Origin: Actinomyces succiniciruminis
GTDB lineage: Bacteria; Actinomycetota; Actinomycetes; Actinomycetales; Actinomycetaceae
Direction of reading: 5' to 3'
Assembly: GCF_900002405.1 (NCBI RefSeq)
Contig: NZ_LK995474.1
Location: 1-64,000 of the forward strand
Length of the DNA stretch: 64,000 nt
Shown here: positions 27,131 to 36,102 of the stretch, in pieces
Numbering within the stretch: position 1 is the first letter of the stretch
Layout: every line of letters starts with the position of its first letter
Notes under the pieces: model-generated
Told to the model about the DNA's origin: nothing
Database searches by the model: none
Seen by the model: the letters and a program-made list of their open reading frames with translations, nothing else
Program-made: the position numbers and the translations under genes

Positions 27131-28366
27131 ATGACCACGCTCATGACCCGCCAATTCTTCGATTCCGAAGCCTGGAGCCTGCTCGCCTTCGGCAAGCGCT
27201 CCCGCACCGAGCATGGGTTCGGCTGGCTCGACGACGTCGGCAGCATCGACGCCACGCACGGCGTACAGCTATGGATCACCGGCCGCATGACCCACTGCTT
27301 CGCTCTCGGACAGCTCATGGGCGACCCGGACTGCGCCGCTCTGGCAGAACACGGCGTCGCCCGCCTACTGGACGGCCCGCTGCACGACACCGTCGCCGGA
27401 GCCTGGCTCTCCGCAGTTGATATCGACGGGACCCCGCGCCCAGGAAACCTGGTCTCCTACGAGCACAGCTTCGTCATCCTGGCTGCCGCCTCCGCACTCA
27501 TGGCCGGCGTATCACGCGCGCAGGCACTGCTCGATGCCGCCCTGCTCACCTTCGACCGACTGTGGTGGGACGAGGCCGTCGGGATGGTGGTGGATGCTCG
27601 GGACCGTCACAGCCTCGCCGTCGCCTCCTACCGTGGGGCGAACGCGAACATGCACACGGTTGAGGCACTGTTGGCGGCCTACTCCGCCACTCACGACACC
27701 ACTCACCTGCGGCGAGCGGCGCGCATCACCGACCGGATCGCGCGCGAGTTCGCTACCCATGACTTCCGCCTGCCCGAGCACTTCGACGTCGGCTGGAACG
27801 CCGTCCTCGACTACAACCGGGACCGCCCCGCCGACGCCTTCCGCCCCTACGGCTCCACAGTCGGGCACTGGCTGGAGTGGTCGCGGCTGATGATTCAGGT
27901 GCGCACCGCCTGCACCGCCGAAGGCATCGGCTTTGACCCGTTGCTGGACACCATCCCAGGGCGCATGTACCGGCAGGCACTGCAGGAGGGATGGGGCGTA
28001 GACGGCGAACGCGGTTTCGTCTACACGGTGGACTTCGCTGGACGCCCGGTGGTGCATGAACGCATGTACTGGGTGCTGTGCGAGGCGATCGGCGCGGCGG
28101 AGACGCTGCGTGAGACCACCGGGGATCCCTCCTACGACCACGACGTCGACGCCTACGCCGCCTGGGCCCGCGACTATTTGATCGAGGCACCCGGCCAGTG
28201 GCGCGAAGAGCTCGACGCCAATAACCGCCCGAGCTCAATCACCTGGTCGGGCAAGCCCGACATCTACCACGCACTCCAGGCAATGCTGATCGGCCGCCTG
28301 CCGATCACCCCATCATTCGCGGAAGGCCTGCTGGCCACTGGGGCATCGCCCGCCCGAAGCCGTTGA
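27131..28366 (+). CDS. YihS-type aldose-ketose isomerase (AGE family)
   Basis: A 411-residue (alpha/alpha)6-barrel isomerase of the N-acylglucosamine 2-epimerase family. Similarity to E. coli YihS (sulfoquinovose/mannose isomerase) is clear from memory: RGANANMH with His175, EHFDVGWN, GHWLEW with His246 and Glu249, FVYTVDFAG, and KPDIYH with His380, equivalent to YihS His176, His248, Glu251 and His383; Arg52 matches Arg55. Residues I recall as sulfonate contacts in YihS (Arg238, Gln362, Gln379) are Ala236, Glu359 and Pro376 here, so a non-sulfonated aldose such as mannose is more likely. AAGGAGG precedes the ATG. It shares the transcript with the DeoR gene. Confidence 0.85.
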   Translation: MTTLMTRQFFDSEAWSLLAFGKRSRTEHGFGWLDDVGSIDATHGVQLWITGRMTHCFALGQLMGDPDCAALAEHGVARLLDGPLHDTVAGAWLSAVDIDGTPRPGNLVSYEHSFVILAAASALMAGVSRAQALLDAALLTFDRLWWDEAVGMVVDARDRHSLAVASYRGANANMHTVEALLAAYSATHDTTHLRRAARITDRIAREFATHDFRLPEHFDVGWNAVLDYNRDRPADAFRPYGSTVGHWLEWSRLMIQVRTACTAEGIGFDPLLDTIPGRMYRQALQEGWGVDGERGFVYTVDFAGRPVVHERMYWVLCEAIGAAETLRETTGDPSYDHDVDAYAAWARDYLIEAPGQWREELDANNRPSSITWSGKPDIYHALQAMLIGRLPITPSFAEGLLATGASPARSR

Positions 28367-28400
28367 ACCGGCTACACACAACCACGGTCCGCCGAGGTCT

Positions 28401-28505
28401 TTCCACGACCCCCGGTCATGATCCACGACCTTGGGGTGCGTTTCACGACCCCGGGGTGGTCGTGGAATGTTCACGGAGGTCGTGCCATAGCACCAAGGTC
28501 GTGGA
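28401..28505. repeat. nested CCACGACC / GGTCGTGG palindrome
   Basis: Three forward copies of (C)CACGACC followed by three reverse copies of GGTCGTG(G) within about 105 bases. The longest perfect pairing is TCCACGACCTTGG (28422-28434) with its complement (28493-28505). It lies between the converging isomerase gene and the next gene. Confidence 0.75.
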
Positions 28506-28564
28506 ACGCAATCCCGGGCCCGAAGTGTTGCGCGGTGAAGGGCACCGTGCAGCCGCCGGGCTGC

Positions 28565-29305
28565 TCACGGCGTAGGACGGCCTCTGAGTTGCACGCGCAC
28601 CCCCGCCAGCACGTCGACGTCGTCGGCCGCCAGCGCCAGTGCGCACAGGAAGGCCGCCATGGTGTGTGACCAGTACGGCACTCGCATGCTCATACACGCT
28701 CTTCCCACCGATACGTCCGGCGATCCCACCATCTCGTGGCGCAACTCCCAGCCCGCGGCATCGGAGACCAGGGCCAGCAGGCCGTCGGCGGCGGCGATAA
28801 CAGCGTCGATTGCAGCGGCAGGCGTCCTCTCCCCCGCCGCCACGGTGATCGTCACCGGACGCATGGCGGCCGGGCCGTGCATCGGCAGCCGCTCGGCTAT
28901 GTAGGTGGCGAGGGAATGGTCGTGGACGACCCGCTCCGAGGGGAGCGTCAGCGCCAGCCCCTGGAACGTGAACGGTCCGACGTCCCGGCAGGCGGCGCAG
29001 GCGCATTCGCATATCAGGCTGATGGTGGCGGGGGTCAGCTTCCGCGACACCCCGACCTGGAACCAGCCGACAGCGCCGTCATCGACGAAGTCGTCGGCTG
29101 CGCCGGGCGGCAGGTCCCACCGGCCCTCCTCAATAGTCAGGCCCGCACAGTCGGCCGGGGGCACCAGGTTCAGCCCCCGGATCGCCGCCTCGCCGATCAG
29201 CGCGCCGTAGGCCGCATCATCTGGCGCCGTGGCCGCGGCAGCAGTGGCTCCCTCGCGGTGTCCGAGCACGCCGATCTCAAGCCCGGGCCCAACCATGTCG
29301 TTCAT
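28565..29305 (-). CDS. hypothetical protein
   Basis: A 246-residue protein I do not recognise. It has no signal peptide; the middle holds a Cys-rich patch CECACAACRD (about 98-107) that could bind metal, and the C-terminal third is Ala-rich with a hydrophobic stretch near 213-228. It stands alone and converges with the isomerase gene. Confidence 0.55.
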   Translation of the reverse strand: MNDMVGPGLEIGVLGHREGATAAAATAPDDAAYGALIGEAAIRGLNLVPPADCAGLTIEEGRWDLPPGAADDFVDDGAVGWFQVGVSRKLTPATISLICECACAACRDVGPFTFQGLALTLPSERVVHDHSLATYIAERLPMHGPAAMRPVTITVAAGERTPAAAIDAVIAAADGLLALVSDAAGWELRHEMVGSPDVSVGRACMSMRVPYWSHTMAAFLCALALAADDVDVLAGVRVQLRGRPTP

Positions 29306-29349
29306 GGTTCGCAGTCTAGGGATCCGCTCGCCGCAGCCCGGAACGCACC

Positions 29350-29435
29350 GCGCCCCGGGTTAAGGGGGCGGAATCGGCGGTAGCCCGGCGACGCCGACTC
29401 GGGGCAGCAGGCGCCCCGGGTTAAGGGCGCGGAAT
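29350..29435. repeat. 25-bp direct repeat pair
   Basis: Two copies of a 25-bp sequence (24 of 25 identical; contains CGCCCCGGGTTAAGGG) at 29350-29374 and 29411-29435, 61 bases apart, just upstream of the DUF222 gene. They could be operator sites or promoter elements. Confidence 0.6.
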
Positions 29436-29466
29436 TAATGTCGGTGGCCCGCGATACCGTGGACAC

Positions 29467-30930
29467 ATGTACGAAGGCAACGGTGCTGAGCGGCGATCCG
29501 GCGGGGCCTCCCCGACGGATCGGGCGGGGCTGCCCGGCTCCGTGAGGGGATCGACGGCGACCGTTGCCTGCGCCGCTTCATACGGGGAAGCAGCGGCCGG
29601 GCCCGGGGCCGAGCACGATTCCACGGCCGTGCCCGGAGTCGTGCGGGAGCCCACGGCGCTGATCGAGCACCTGGCGGAAGTACCCGCAGGCGCAGGTCTG
29701 GCGAGCCTGGTTGAGGGCCTGTTGGCCGGCATACTGGTACCCGCCAACCCCAACGGTGAGGCGGCCGGCTCCGCCGCCGGGAAGACCGCAGCAAACGCAA
29801 GCGCGGTGGCTGCTGCAAGCACCGCAAACGCCGCAAACGCCGCGGATGCTGTAAGCATCGCCGAGCTGGCAGAAATACTGGGGACTCCCGACACCGGCGC
29901 ACTGTTCAACACCATCACGAGCCCGGCCGACCGCGCCCTGGCGCAGACCTCCGCACAGCAGGGCGTGGACTGGGGCGAGGGCACCGGCATCGACCGCCTG
30001 GCCGCGCTGGGCGGGCAAGTGCTCAGCGAACTGGTGGCGGCGTGCCACCGGCTGGTCTCCTGGGCGTCGTGGTGCGAAAGCGCGGCGGCCGCCTGCCTTG
30101 CACGCACACCGGAGATGAACCGCGGCGCAGCTCCCTGGGGTCCGGACGGGCGACTCGAATGCCTGGTGACGGAGGAGGAGCGACGTTTCACCACCGGCGG
30201 GGAGATCGCCTGCCGACTCGGCACCACCCGCCAGAGCGCCTGTCAGATATTGGATCGGGGCGAGGCTCTGCTACAACCCGAGTTCGCGGCCACCGAGACC
30301 CTGCACCGGGGCGGCCTGCTGGATGCGAGCAAAACCGCCCTGATTGTTCGGCGCCTGGAGGGTGCCGACGCGAGGGTGGCCAGGGCCGTACAGGAGCAGG
30401 TCCTGCCTCGCGCACCCCGCAGGACGACGTCGCAGCTGGCCAAGGACATCGACCGCGCCCTGGCCGCTTTAGACCCCGACGGCGCCGGCAGCCGCCGTAA
30501 GCGCAACCTGGCGCGCAGGCACGTTACGCGGCCCCGCCAGGCGGGCGAGGGCGTTCATGAAATGCGGCTCCTGCTGCCGAGCCTGGACGCGTTCCTACTG
30601 GATGCGACTCTGGACGCCATCGCCGCCTCCGCCCGGGCTGCCGGGGATGAGCGTTCCCCGGCGCAGCTACGGGCCGACGCCATCACCGGCATGACGCTGC
30701 GCACCCTGCAAGCCAGCCAGTACGCCGCCTGTCGGCCGTCTTTCACCGCACCTGCAAACGTCGACGACGCCGCCCCAGCAACTGTACCGACCAGCGTCGA
30801 CGCCGGTGCCCCGCCGCCTGCACCGGCCAGCGGACAGCTGCTGCCCGACGGGGTCCCGCTGGAGGGTTTGTTGGCCGGGTTGAGCAGCCTGGTTGCCCCT
30901 CCCTCCCCTGGTGGACACCCTCCGGGGTAG
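29467..30930 (+). CDS. DUF222 half of a frameshifted DUF222-HNH protein
   Basis: A 487-codon frame covering the N-terminal part of an actinobacterial DUF222-HNH protein. An Ala-rich region (about 95-130) leads to the DUF222 helical domain (about 200-420), seen in CRLGTTRQSACQILDRGEALL and VHEMRLLLPSLDAF. It stops early at a TAG in a C-rich stretch near 30890-30930. The expected continuation (GITINVDVTVPLEHLLPDG) is in another frame immediately downstream. Either a real frameshift has inactivated the gene or the stretch holds a sequencing error. Such genes are numerous in Actinomyces; their role, possibly mobile-intron-like, is unclear. Confidence 0.7.
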   Translation: MYEGNGAERRSGGASPTDRAGLPGSVRGSTATVACAASYGEAAAGPGAEHDSTAVPGVVREPTALIEHLAEVPAGAGLASLVEGLLAGILVPANPNGEAAGSAAGKTAANASAVAAASTANAANAADAVSIAELAEILGTPDTGALFNTITSPADRALAQTSAQQGVDWGEGTGIDRLAALGGQVLSELVAACHRLVSWASWCESAAAACLARTPEMNRGAAPWGPDGRLECLVTEEERRFTTGGEIACRLGTTRQSACQILDRGEALLQPEFAATETLHRGGLLDASKTALIVRRLEGADARVARAVQEQVLPRAPRRTTSQLAKDIDRALAALDPDGAGSRRKRNLARRHVTRPRQAGEGVHEMRLLLPSLDAFLLDATLDAIAASARAAGDERSPAQLRADAITGMTLRTLQASQYAACRPSFTAPANVDDAAPATVPTSVDAGAPPPAPASGQLLPDGVPLEGLLAGLSSLVAPPSPGGHPPG

Positions 30931-30983
30931 AGGCGGTCTTCCCACCGCCGGGGATCACCATCAATGTTGACGTCACCGTCCCC

Positions 30984-32018
30984 TTGGAGCACCTGCTCCC
31001 CGACGGCGCCGGCGCCATGGAGGATGGCCCGCCAACCGGGTACGGCCCTCCCACCGCCGGCGATACGCCAGGGCGGCCCACGGGCGCCGTCGTCGGGCGA
31101 TCCTTCGCATCCGACGGGCGAAGTGTGCCCGAAACGTCCCCGGCCGACGGAAGCAGTGTGCCCGCCGCGGGTCGCTCAGACTCACCTGCGTGCGGCGATA
31201 GCAGTGTGCCAACCGCAGGCCCCCCAAACCCACCTACGCACGACGGGAGCAGTGCGCCCGCCGCGGTTGTGGGCGGTCACCGTCTCCCCTACGCCGGGAC
31301 GGCCGCGGGCGCGGGTCCTGCGGCCGAGGTGACCATAGGGGTCAGCACGGTGCCGGTGCCCGCCGCCACCGCCCGCGCCCTCGCAGCCGGTGGGGTCTGG
31401 CGCAGGCTGATCACCGACCCGGTCTCGGGGACGGTACTAGACGTGGGTCGCACCCACTACCGGCCCCCGGTCGCCCTGCGCGAACTCGTGCAGGCAAGGG
31501 ACGGCTCCTGCACGTTCCCGGGCTGCACCATCCCCGCCGCCCGTTGCGACACGGACCACATTCAACCCTGGGCCGAGGGCGGGGCGACCAGCCTGAGTAA
31601 TCTCACCAGCCTGTGCCAGGCCCACCACCGGCTCAAGCACACGCCCGGGTGGAGCCTCAGCCGCACCGACTCCGGTGATCTGACCTGGTGTACTCCCACC
31701 GGCGCTCGCTACCGGCGCAGCCTGGACGGGAGCATCACCCTTCTGGCCCACAGGATCGGGCCTCGCCAACTGCTTGTCCCCGCCCAAAAGATCCCCGCGC
31801 GCCTCACCGAGGCCGTCGACGACGCCGTCCTGAGTCGTCTCCAACACGGCCTCGACCTCAGTGCACGAGACGCCACTCGTGCCGGCGAGCGCCCGCGGAT
31901 CACCAGCCGCGGTCCCCGCCCCGGCCAGCCCGTAGGCGCTTTCGAGACCACTGCCTACTCGGATGCCCTGCACGACCTCGGTCTGGCCCCACTGCTAGAC
32001 GAGATTCCGCCCTTCTGA
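30984..32018 (+). CDS. HNH half of the frameshifted DUF222-HNH protein
   Basis: The C-terminal continuation of the preceding frame, 344 codons from a TTG; the true reading extends upstream through ITINVDVTV in this frame. After a low-complexity region it has the complete HNH nuclease module: CTFPGC, CDTDHIQPWAEGG, NLTSLCQAHHRLKH, with the two Cys pairs and the catalytic His. The nuclease domain is intact, but without the upstream frame it has no convincing start or ribosome site. Treat both pieces as one broken gene of about 850 codons. Confidence 0.7.
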   Translation: MEHLLPDGAGAMEDGPPTGYGPPTAGDTPGRPTGAVVGRSFASDGRSVPETSPADGSSVPAAGRSDSPACGDSSVPTAGPPNPPTHDGSSAPAAVVGGHRLPYAGTAAGAGPAAEVTIGVSTVPVPAATARALAAGGVWRRLITDPVSGTVLDVGRTHYRPPVALRELVQARDGSCTFPGCTIPAARCDTDHIQPWAEGGATSLSNLTSLCQAHHRLKHTPGWSLSRTDSGDLTWCTPTGARYRRSLDGSITLLAHRIGPRQLLVPAQKIPARLTEAVDDAVLSRLQHGLDLSARDATRAGERPRITSRGPRPGQPVGAFETTAYSDALHDLGLAPLLDEIPPF

Positions 32019-32042
32019 CATTCCGCCCTTTTGATCGCCTAG

Positions 32043-33284
32043 TCAGGCCCCGAGCTCCTCGGCTACCAGCGCCATCTCCTGGTCCGCACGACGCCGCAAC
32101 TCCCGGTGTCGGGTCCAAGAGGCGAGGGAGGCCTCGGCGACCGCGTCGACCAGCAGCACCACACCCGTGGCCAGCAGGCCGCGGTGTGCCACCCCGGTGC
32201 GGTCGCGGCGGTGCACCGCCGTCCCGATCAGCGCCCCGCCGATCCCGGCCTCCAGGGCAACGCCGGCCCGCATGAGCCAGGGCCGCTCGGTGACCACACG
32301 AATGTAGGTCTGCCAGAAGGCCGAACCGGGCGCCTCCGGGTCCTGCAGCATGAGCCCGACCGAACGCCCCACGGCATTGGACAGGCCGCGCGGCTCGTGC
32401 ACCACGGCGCCGGGCGCCTCCGCGGGCGCCAGCCGGCCGGTCAGCACCGACGCCACCCAGTCGGGCAGGCCGAGCGCATCGATCAGGGCCACCAGGCCGT
32501 CGATACCGGGGGTGGAGAAGGCCTCCGCCACCGCCTCCGCATCCGCCCCGGGCACGGCCGCGGCCACGAGCGAGACGTCGGTGGAGTCGGTGAGCATTTC
32601 ATCCACCAGGGCGCGCAGGGCCGGGCCCGGCTCGGCCACGCCGCCCCACACGTACTGCGAGGTCATGCCCCACGAGAAGACGGCGTCGTCCTCGCTCTCG
32701 CCGGTGGTGACGGCGCGTACCGCGATGTCACGGGCGTCCACGGTCAACACCAGGGCCGGCAGGGACTCCTTGTCCCAGCCGAAGGCACCCAGTTGGTTGC
32801 CCTCACCGGAGTACATGACGATGCGCCGGTCGAGCGCGGGCAAGGAGGTGACGGCCAGCGGCCGCTCCAGCAGGGTGGCCTGCAACGGCACCATGTAGGC
32901 GCTCAGTGGGGAGACGACCACGGTGCGGGAGCCCTCCGGCGCCTCCGAGGCCACGCTCGGCAGGGCGACGTCGGCGGGCAGGGCGTTGAATGAGGCCGGG
33001 CCGATGGTGACATCCCCGGAGAACTCGCGCGCAAGGGACTCAACCAGCTCGCTGATGCGGATGCCGACGGTTACGCCGCCGCGCGACGGCGGGGTGACGG
33101 CCACACGCCCGTCGGCGTCGGCCAGCAGTGTGAGGGAGAGCAGGTGTGGGGTCGCCGGGTACCACTCGAGGCGGGCTACCACCCGCTCCGCCTCGAGGCG
33201 CGCGGCAACCGCGTCCGGCTGGGTTCCGGGCACGACGAGTACGCCCTCGGTGCGGTTCCAGCGCTGTGCGGGGTCTTGAGCCAT
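32043..33284 (-). CDS. hypothetical protein with C-terminal membrane segments
   Basis: A 413-residue protein without a recognised domain. The first 300 residues are soluble alpha/beta. Two hydrophobic segments lie near 340-358 and 368-385, followed by a charged, helical C-terminus. No catalytic motif is evident. It converges with the DUF222-HNH gene and is unlinked to rlmB, from which a 190-base gap separates it. Confidence 0.6.
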   Translation of the reverse strand: MAQDPAQRWNRTEGVLVVPGTQPDAVAARLEAERVVARLEWYPATPHLLSLTLLADADGRVAVTPPSRGGVTVGIRISELVESLAREFSGDVTIGPASFNALPADVALPSVASEAPEGSRTVVVSPLSAYMVPLQATLLERPLAVTSLPALDRRIVMYSGEGNQLGAFGWDKESLPALVLTVDARDIAVRAVTTGESEDDAVFSWGMTSQYVWGGVAEPGPALRALVDEMLTDSTDVSLVAAAVPGADAEAVAEAFSTPGIDGLVALIDALGLPDWVASVLTGRLAPAEAPGAVVHEPRGLSNAVGRSVGLMLQDPEAPGSAFWQTYIRVVTERPWLMRAGVALEAGIGGALIGTAVHRRDRTGVAHRGLLATGVVLLVDAVAEASLASWTRHRELRRRADQEMALVAEELGA

Positions 33285-33378
33285 GAAGGCCTCCTAGTCG
33301 GATGGTGACGACCGTCGTCCGGCCCGTCCACGCGACGGGCGGGGACACCACCATTGTGTCAGCATAGAGCCTTCCGGT

Positions 33379-33413
33379 CAGCCCGGGGAGCCCCGGCCGG
33401 GGTCACCGGGCTG
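33379..33413 (-). terminator. possible rlmB terminator
   Basis: A perfect 8-bp inverted repeat CAGCCCGG/CCGGGCTG with a further GC-rich stem inside, about 60 bases after the rlmB stop. Composition is so GC-rich that chance pairing is possible. Confidence 0.35.
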
Positions 33414-33474
33414 CCTGGACGGGGGAAGCCGGGCCACCCGACCGGGTCACCAGGCGGCCGGATAGCCCCGCCGG

Positions 33475-34470
33475 TTACTTGCCGGCCCCGGCCCGACGGC
33501 GCAGCCGGTCGACCTCGTACAGGGCGATGCCGGTGGCCACCGCGGCGTTGAGCGACTCCACCGTCCCGGCGATCGGGATGGAGATCAGCAGGTCGCAGGT
33601 CTCGCGCACGAGCCGTGACAGTCCGCTGCCCTCCGCGCCGGTTACCACCACCAGCGGGGAGTCGGCCAGATTCAACTCCTCCACCGGCGTATCCGCCCGC
33701 CCGTCCAGGCCGACGACGAAGCAGCCCTCCCGCTTGAGCGCCTCGAGGGCGCGCACCAGGTTCGTCTCCCGGGCGACCGGCACCCGCGCGGCGGCGCCGG
33801 CGGACACCTTCCAGGCGGCGGCGTTCACGCCCGCGGAGCGGCGCTCGGGCACGATCACGCCGTCGACGCCGAAGGCCCCGGCCGAGCGCAGCACCGCCCC
33901 CAGGTTGTGGGGGTCGGTGACCTGGTCGAGCGCCACCAGCAGGGGGGTGCGCCCGGCGTCGCGGGCGCGCTCCAGCAGGTCGCGGGCGAGCACGTACTCG
34001 TAGGCGGGCACCTCAATGGCGACCCCCTGGTGGGCGGCGCCCTCGGTGAGGGCCTCCAGGTCGAACTTGGTGGCCTCCACCACCGGTGCCCCGACCAGGG
34101 CGGCCCGCCGCACCACGGCGCCCAGGCGGTCATCGGATTGGGCGGAGGCCGCCATGAACACCCGGGTGATGGGCACGCGAGCGCGGGCCGCCTCCGCCAC
34201 CGCGTTGCGGCCGCAGACGATCTCGTGGTCCCGCGGCACGTTGAAGCGCTGCCGGGCGGCCTCCAGTTGCCCGGAACGGGTGGGCTGGGCGGCGCGGGCC
34301 TCGGCCCGGGCCTTGGCGCGCGCCTTCGGGTGGCCGACGCGGTCCTCGGCCTTGGGGGTGGGTCCGCGCCCCTCCAGGCCGCGGCGGCGCACGCCGCCGG
34401 AGCCCTTGAGCGGGCCCGTCTTCTTGCCCTGCTTGCGTATGGCGCCGTGGCGCTGGTCATTTCCCGGCAT
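33475..34470 (-). CDS. rlmB: 23S rRNA 2'-O-methyltransferase, RlmB/SpoU type
   Basis: A 331-residue SPOUT methyltransferase. The first 80 residues are very basic and disordered. The substrate-binding domain follows (EIVCGRNAVAEA), then the knotted catalytic domain with motif I LDQVTDPHNLGAVLRSA, motif II VVTGAEGSGLSRL and motif III ISIPIAGTVESLNAA. It methylates the ribose of a 23S rRNA guanosine (G2251 in E. coli). AGGAGG lies six bases before the chosen ATG; the longer frame upstream overlaps cysS and looks non-coding. The order ispF-cysS-rlmB is conserved in actinobacteria. Confidence 0.92.
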   Translation of the reverse strand: MPGNDQRHGAIRKQGKKTGPLKGSGGVRRRGLEGRGPTPKAEDRVGHPKARAKARAEARAAQPTRSGQLEAARQRFNVPRDHEIVCGRNAVAEAARARVPITRVFMAASAQSDDRLGAVVRRAALVGAPVVEATKFDLEALTEGAAHQGVAIEVPAYEYVLARDLLERARDAGRTPLLVALDQVTDPHNLGAVLRSAGAFGVDGVIVPERRSAGVNAAAWKVSAGAAARVPVARETNLVRALEALKREGCFVVGLDGRADTPVEELNLADSPLVVVTGAEGSGLSRLVRETCDLLISIPIAGTVESLNAAVATGIALYEVDRLRRRAGAGK

Positions 34471-34547
34471 CGCGGGCCTCCTGTTCTGCGGTTGGCGGCC
34501 GGTGGCCGCGGTGACGGTGGTGATGCGTCGGGGGTCGACGCGGCGGG

Positions 34548-36071
34548 TCAGGCCAGGTGCCAGCGGGCCCCGGCGGCACTGTCCTCGACGACGACGCCGG
34601 CCGCGGACAGCTCGTCGCGCAGCGCGTCCGCCCGCGCCCAGTCCTTGGCGGCGCGGGCCTGCGCCCGCTGCTCCAGCAGCCCGGTAACCAGCTGGTTCAG
34701 GGCGCGCATGGCGGCGTCGTCCGTGCTGCCGCCCGCGCCGAGCACGCGGTCGCGCCAGGGCTCGGCGAGCGGGTCGAGACCGAGCACGTCCAACTGGGCG
34801 CGCAGGTCCAGGGCCGCCTGGGCGACGGTGTCGAGGTCGGGGTTGGGCGCGGCCAGGGCCGTGTTGAGAGCCTTGAGACTGGCGTGGACGACGGCCATGG
34901 CTCCGGCCAGGTTGAGATCGTCGTCCATGGCGGCGGCGTACTGCACGGGCAGGTCCCGCGCGCGCACGGCCGCGGCGGGGGCGTCGACCGGGTTCGGGCC
35001 GCCGTCGGCGGGCGCGGTGATCTCCAGGGCGCGCATGATAGCCCCGGACAGCCGCTCCCACAGGGAGGCGGCGTCGGCGAGAGTCTCCTCGGAGAACTCC
35101 ACCGTGGAGCGGTGGTGGACGGTGCCCAGCGCCAGGCGCAACACCGCCGGGTCGTAGCGATTGAGCAGTTCGGAGACCACCAGCGAGTTGCCCAGTGACT
35201 TGCTCATCTTCTCGCCCTTGATGGTGACCCAGGCGTTGTGCACCCAGTGGCGGGCGAAGCCCCAGCCGGCCCCGTGGGACTGGGCCTGCTCATTCTCGTG
35301 GTGCGGGAAGCGCAGGTCGATGCCGCCGCCGTGGATGTCGAAGGTCTCCCCCAGGTAGCGGCGGGACATGGCCGAGCACTCCAGGTGCCAGCCGGGCCGA
35401 CCCCTGCCCCAGGGGGCGTCCCAGGCGGCGTCGGCCGGCTCGGTGGGCTTGGCGGCCTTCCACAGGGCGAAGTCGCGCGGGTCGCGCTTGTCCGCCTCCA
35501 CCTCCGCGTCGATCTGGGAATCGTCCTCGGTGGTGGCCAGGTCGTCGACGCTCTGGTTGGTCAGCGACCCGTAGTCGGGCAGGGAGCGCACGTCGAAGTA
35601 GACGTTGCCGGGCTGCCCGGTGTAGGCGTGTCCGGCGTCGAGCAGCCGCTGCACCAGGTCGATCATCTCGGGGATGTGGCCGGTGGCGCGCGGCTCGTAG
35701 GTGGGGGGCTGCACGCCGAGGGCCCGGTAGGCGCCGTCGAACTCGCGCTCGTGACGCTGGGCCCACGCCCACCAGGGCACGGGCGGGTCGGCGGCCGCGG
35801 ACTTGGTGAGGATCTTGTCGTCGATATCCGTCACGTTGCGGATCAGCACGACGTTCTGCCCGCAGTGGGTCAACCAGCGGCGCAGCACGTCGAAGGCGAT
35901 GGCGCTGCGCATGTGGCCGATGTGCGGGGAGCCCTGAACCGTGGCACCACACAGGTAGATCGCCACCGTACCGGGCGTGACGGTGGGCGCCAGGGGCACG
36001 ACGCCCTGAGCGGCCGTGTCATACAGGCGCAGGTTCAGCGCGGGACGCGCTTCATTGGATGAGGTGCTCAC
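34548..36071 (-). CDS. cysS: cysteinyl-tRNA synthetase
   Basis: A 507-residue class I aminoacyl-tRNA synthetase. It has the zinc Cys in [14 protein letters not shown], where the HIGH motif is HIGH, the zinc ligands GWHLECSAM and HHENE, and [10 protein letters not shown]-terminal DALR-type anticodon domain ends the protein. Length is normal. It lies between ispF and rlmB in one minus-strand operon. Confidence 0.97.
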   Translation of the reverse strand: MSTSSNEARPALNLRLYDTAAQGVVPLAPTVTPGTVAIYLCGATVQGSPHIGHMRSAIAFDVLRRWLTHCGQNVVLIRNVTDIDDKILTKSAAADPPVPWWAWAQRHEREFDGAYRALGVQPPTYEPRATGHIPEMIDLVQRLLDAGHAYTGQPGNVYFDVRSLPDYGSLTNQSVDDLATTEDDSQIDAEVEADKRDPRDFALWKAAKPTEPADAAWDAPWGRGRPGWHLECSAMSRRYLGETFDIHGGGIDLRFPHHENEQAQSHGAGWGFARHWVHNAWVTIKGEKMSKSLGNSLVVSELLNRYDPAVLRLALGTVHHRSTVEFSEETLADAASLWERLSGAIMRALEITAPADGGPNPVDAPAAAVRARDLPVQYAAAMDDDLNLAGAMAVVHASLKALNTALAAPNPDLDTVAQAALDLRAQLDVLGLDPLAEPWRDRVLGAGGSTDDAAMRALNQLVTGLLEQRAQARAAKDWARADALRDELSAAGVVVEDSAAGARWHLA

Positions 36072-36102
36072 GGCCGCAGCCTAGCGGGTGCGGCAAGTCC
36101 GG

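Noticed and set aside
20862-28366. Sulfoquinovose (sulfo-EMP) operon
   Set aside because: No GH31 sulfoquinovosidase or sulfolactaldehyde reductase, kinase of another family, and the isomerase seems to lack sulfonate contacts.
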